Of a DNA stretch of 8,099 nt, positions 7,592 through 8,099 are shown piece by piece (within the stretch, counting starts at the first letter, position 1; each line of letters begins with the position of its first letter). The stretch is from contig CAZYIW010000043.1 in NCBI GenBank assembly GCA_964647705.1, forward strand, positions 1-8,099. The letters are read 5' to 3'. The translations under genes and the position numbers were made by a program. The notes below the pieces were generated by a model. That model made no database searches. It worked only from the letters and a program-made list of their open reading frames with translations, and was not told where the DNA came from. This DNA is from CAZYIW01 sp964647705. Its GTDB lineage: Bacteria > Pseudomonadota > Gammaproteobacteria > PS1 > Pseudothioglobaceae.

Positions 7592-7629
7592 CTTTAAGAA
7601 TAGGCGATTTTAGTGAGATAAAGTGTCAT

Positions 7630-7648
7630 CACTTTTTAGAAAAAAGTG
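7630..7648. repeat. CACTTTTT/AAAAAGTG hairpin with a competing arm
   Basis: CACTTTTT at 7630-7637 and AAAAAGTG at 7641-7648 form a perfect 8-bp inverted repeat with a 3-base loop. The first arm can also pair with AAAGTG at 7620-7625 across a TCAT loop, so two alternative stems exist. The repeat lies about 40-60 bases upstream of the ileS -10, so on an ileS transcript from that promoter it would not be present. It could instead be a protein-binding site or part of the 3' end of the upstream transcript. No T-tract follows it on the minus strand. Confidence 0.5.
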
Positions 7649-7667
7649 CAAGAATGAATAAGACCAA

Positions 7668-7709
7668 CACCACACTATTTTTTTAAAAAATTTCAAAAAC
7701 AATGTGGTG
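7668..7709 (-). terminator. Possible transcription end hairpin behind the small membrane protein gene
   Basis: CACCACA at 7668-7674 pairs with TGTGGTG at 7703-7709. The stem continues inward through about eight more, mostly A-U and G-U, pairs to an AT-rich loop. It begins 22 bases after the stop codon at 7731. On the minus strand the following bases (TTGGTCTTATTC) are only moderately T-rich, so it is a poor intrinsic terminator in that direction. On the plus strand it is followed by GGATTTTT, but no plus-strand gene leads into it. It may act as a 3'-end stabiliser or a weak terminator. Confidence 0.35.
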
Positions 7710-7730
7710 GGATTTTTAACCAATGTTTTG

Positions 7731-7853
7731 CTACTTGCGGAAAGATTTAAACCTTCTACCCACAATAAAAATCACAAAGCTAACAATGGCCAATAACACC
7801 ATTAAAAAACTGACATAAAAAACCGGATCGGCATTGAGTTCACTCATCAACAT
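7731..7853 (-). CDS. Small single-span membrane protein of unknown function
   Basis: A 40-residue frame runs from ATG 7853 to TAG 7731. The start is supported by a strong ribosome binding site, AAAGGAG, with AGGAG 7 bases before the ATG. A second ATG two codons on (7847) would give MSELNADP and is also possible. Residues 1-10 are polar with D9-P10. Residues 11-31 form one uninterrupted hydrophobic helix (VFYVSFLMVLLAIVSFVIFI), and the tail GRRFKSFRK (32-40) is strongly basic. The positive-inside rule predicts the C-terminus in the cytoplasm. The composition and the well-placed upstream promoter and ribosome binding site make it very likely a real gene. It resembles, in layout only, small accessory subunits of respiratory oxidases (CcoQ, CcoS, CydX types) or tiny DUF families such as DUF3149. 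I cannot match it to any of these and do not assign a function. Confidence 0.75.
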   Translation of the reverse strand: MLMSELNADPVFYVSFLMVLLAIVSFVIFIVGRRFKSFRK

Positions 7854-7886
7854 ATCCCTTCTCCTTTACTCAACAAAGTTAAGGAT

Positions 7887-7892
7887 ATTGTA
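7887..7892 (-). promoter_or_regulatory. -10 element for the small membrane protein gene
   Basis: TACAAT on the minus strand matches five of six bases of TATAAT. Placing +1 at 7880 (hexamer ending at -7) leaves a 26-base leader that includes the ribosome binding site. The bases at the -35 position fall at the downstream edge of the FNR-type palindrome and just beyond it, and do not form a good TTGACA, as expected for an activator-dependent promoter. Confidence 0.55.
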
Positions 7893-7914
7893 TCAATGCC
7901 GTAAAAATAACTAT

Positions 7915-7928
7915 TTGATTTAAATCAA
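7915..7928. promoter_or_regulatory. FNR-type binding site (class II position)
   Basis: TTGATTTAAATCAA is a perfect 14-base palindrome and an exact match to the FNR consensus TTGAT-N4-ATCAA. Its centre, 7921.5, lies 41.5 bases upstream of the transcription start predicted from the -10 at 7887-7892. This is the standard class II activator spacing for FNR and CRP. It sits between the stop of the RluB-like gene and the small membrane protein, so the latter is the likely target. FNR senses loss of oxygen through a [4Fe-4S] cluster in known bacteria; that an FNR homologue exists in this genome is inferred. Related factors (ANR, DNR, NNR types) use nearly the same site. Confidence 0.65.
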
Positions 7929-7946
7929 TTTTTTAGATTTTTTTAA

Positions 7947-8099
7947 CTATTCACTCAAGCCCACTGATTTAAGTACTGCGGATACTTGCGCAGGCTTTAA
8001 ATACTCAAATTGATTAGATTTAAGCTCACTTTTGAGTCTGATATCGCCAAAACGAATACGAATCAAGCGCGAAACTTTTAAACCCAAAGCCTCAAACAA
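7947..8099 (-). CDS. rluB: RluB-like 23S rRNA pseudouridine synthase, C-terminal end only
   Basis: The last 50 codons of a gene that enters from beyond position 8099 end at TAG 7949-7947. The segment LFEALGLKVSRLIRIRFGDI closely follows the conserved end of the catalytic domain in the RsuA/RluB family; E. coli RluB has, from memory, WEAVGVQVSRLIRIRYGDI at this place. RsuA and RluE differ more here. Family members convert a specific uridine of rRNA to pseudouridine; RluB acts on U2605 of 23S rRNA. The catalytic aspartate and the S4 domain lie outside the window. The protein stops about 30 residues after this motif and lacks the long basic C-terminal tail of the E. coli enzyme. The family is secure; the exact paralogue is less so. 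Confidence 0.8.
   Translation of the reverse strand: MFEALGLKVSRLIRIRFGDIRLKSELKSNQFEYLKPAQVSAVLKSVGLSE

Larger units (their letters stand above)
7556..7730. other. Intergenic region between the small membrane protein and ileS
   Basis: I see no gene on either strand in these 175 bases. They hold a large AT-rich hairpin close behind the small gene, a second hairpin around 7630-7648, and the putative ileS promoter near 7586-7591. Homopolymeric A and T runs are frequent. Confidence 0.7.

Noticed and set aside
7556..7600. A T-box or riboswitch controlling ileS
   Set aside because: The predicted leader is only about 24 bases, far too short, and no T-box or aptamer motif is visible; T-boxes are also not expected in gammaproteobacteria.
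7915..7946. The TTGATTTAAATCAA palindrome as an intrinsic terminator of the RluB-like gene
   Set aside because: The stem would be only five A/T-rich pairs with a four-base loop. The exact FNR consensus and the -41.5 spacing explain it better, although a minor terminator role cannot be excluded.
1..8099. Mobile element, CRISPR array, prophage or tRNA gene
   Set aside because: No transposase or integrase motif, no regularly spaced repeats, no terminal inverted repeats and no tRNA-like cloverleaf were seen; nearly all of the sequence is accounted for by intact housekeeping genes.

Overview
This window reads as a stretch of chromosomal housekeeping DNA from a gammaproteobacterium. Every gene I can support lies on the minus strand, so the biological order runs from position 8099 down to 1. 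The DNA is moderately AT-rich by eye. The IleRS N-terminus resembles the E. coli protein as I remember it, AroB is of the ordinary proteobacterial type, and GatCAB is present. Together these would fit a marine sulfur-oxidising lineage such as the SUP05/Thioglobus group or its symbiotic relatives. That placement is inference only; no taxonomic marker was tested.

Layout in the direction of transcription: (1) 8099-7947, the C-terminal end of an RluB-like 23S rRNA pseudouridine synthase. (2) 7946-7854, a short intergenic stretch with a perfect FNR/CRP-family palindrome (TTGAT-N4-ATCAA) and a good -10 hexamer placed as in a class II FNR promoter. (3) 7853-7731, a 40-residue single-span membrane protein with a strong ribosome binding site. 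(4) 7730-7556, about 175 bases without a gene, holding two hairpins and a consensus -10 for the next operon. (5) 7555 down to the window edge, a tightly packed cluster ileS - aroB - hypothetical membrane coiled-coil protein - gatC - gatA - gatB (gatB is cut off at its 3' end by the window).

The large cluster is mostly about charging tRNA: IleRS makes Ile-tRNA, while GatCAB amidates Glu-tRNA(Gln) and/or Asp-tRNA(Asn). AroB (3-dehydroquinate synthase, shikimate pathway) and a methionine-rich, membrane-anchored coiled-coil protein of unknown role sit between them. Three junctions (ileS/aroB, gatC/gatA, gatA/gatB) are stop-start overlaps of the type TAATG or TGATG, and the other two gaps are 3 and 26 bases, so co-transcription and translational coupling are likely.

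There is no sign of a mobile element, CRISPR array, tRNA or rRNA. The points most worth a second look are the FNR-type promoter in front of the tiny membrane protein, the unknown coiled-coil protein, and a strong inverted repeat early in its coding sequence.
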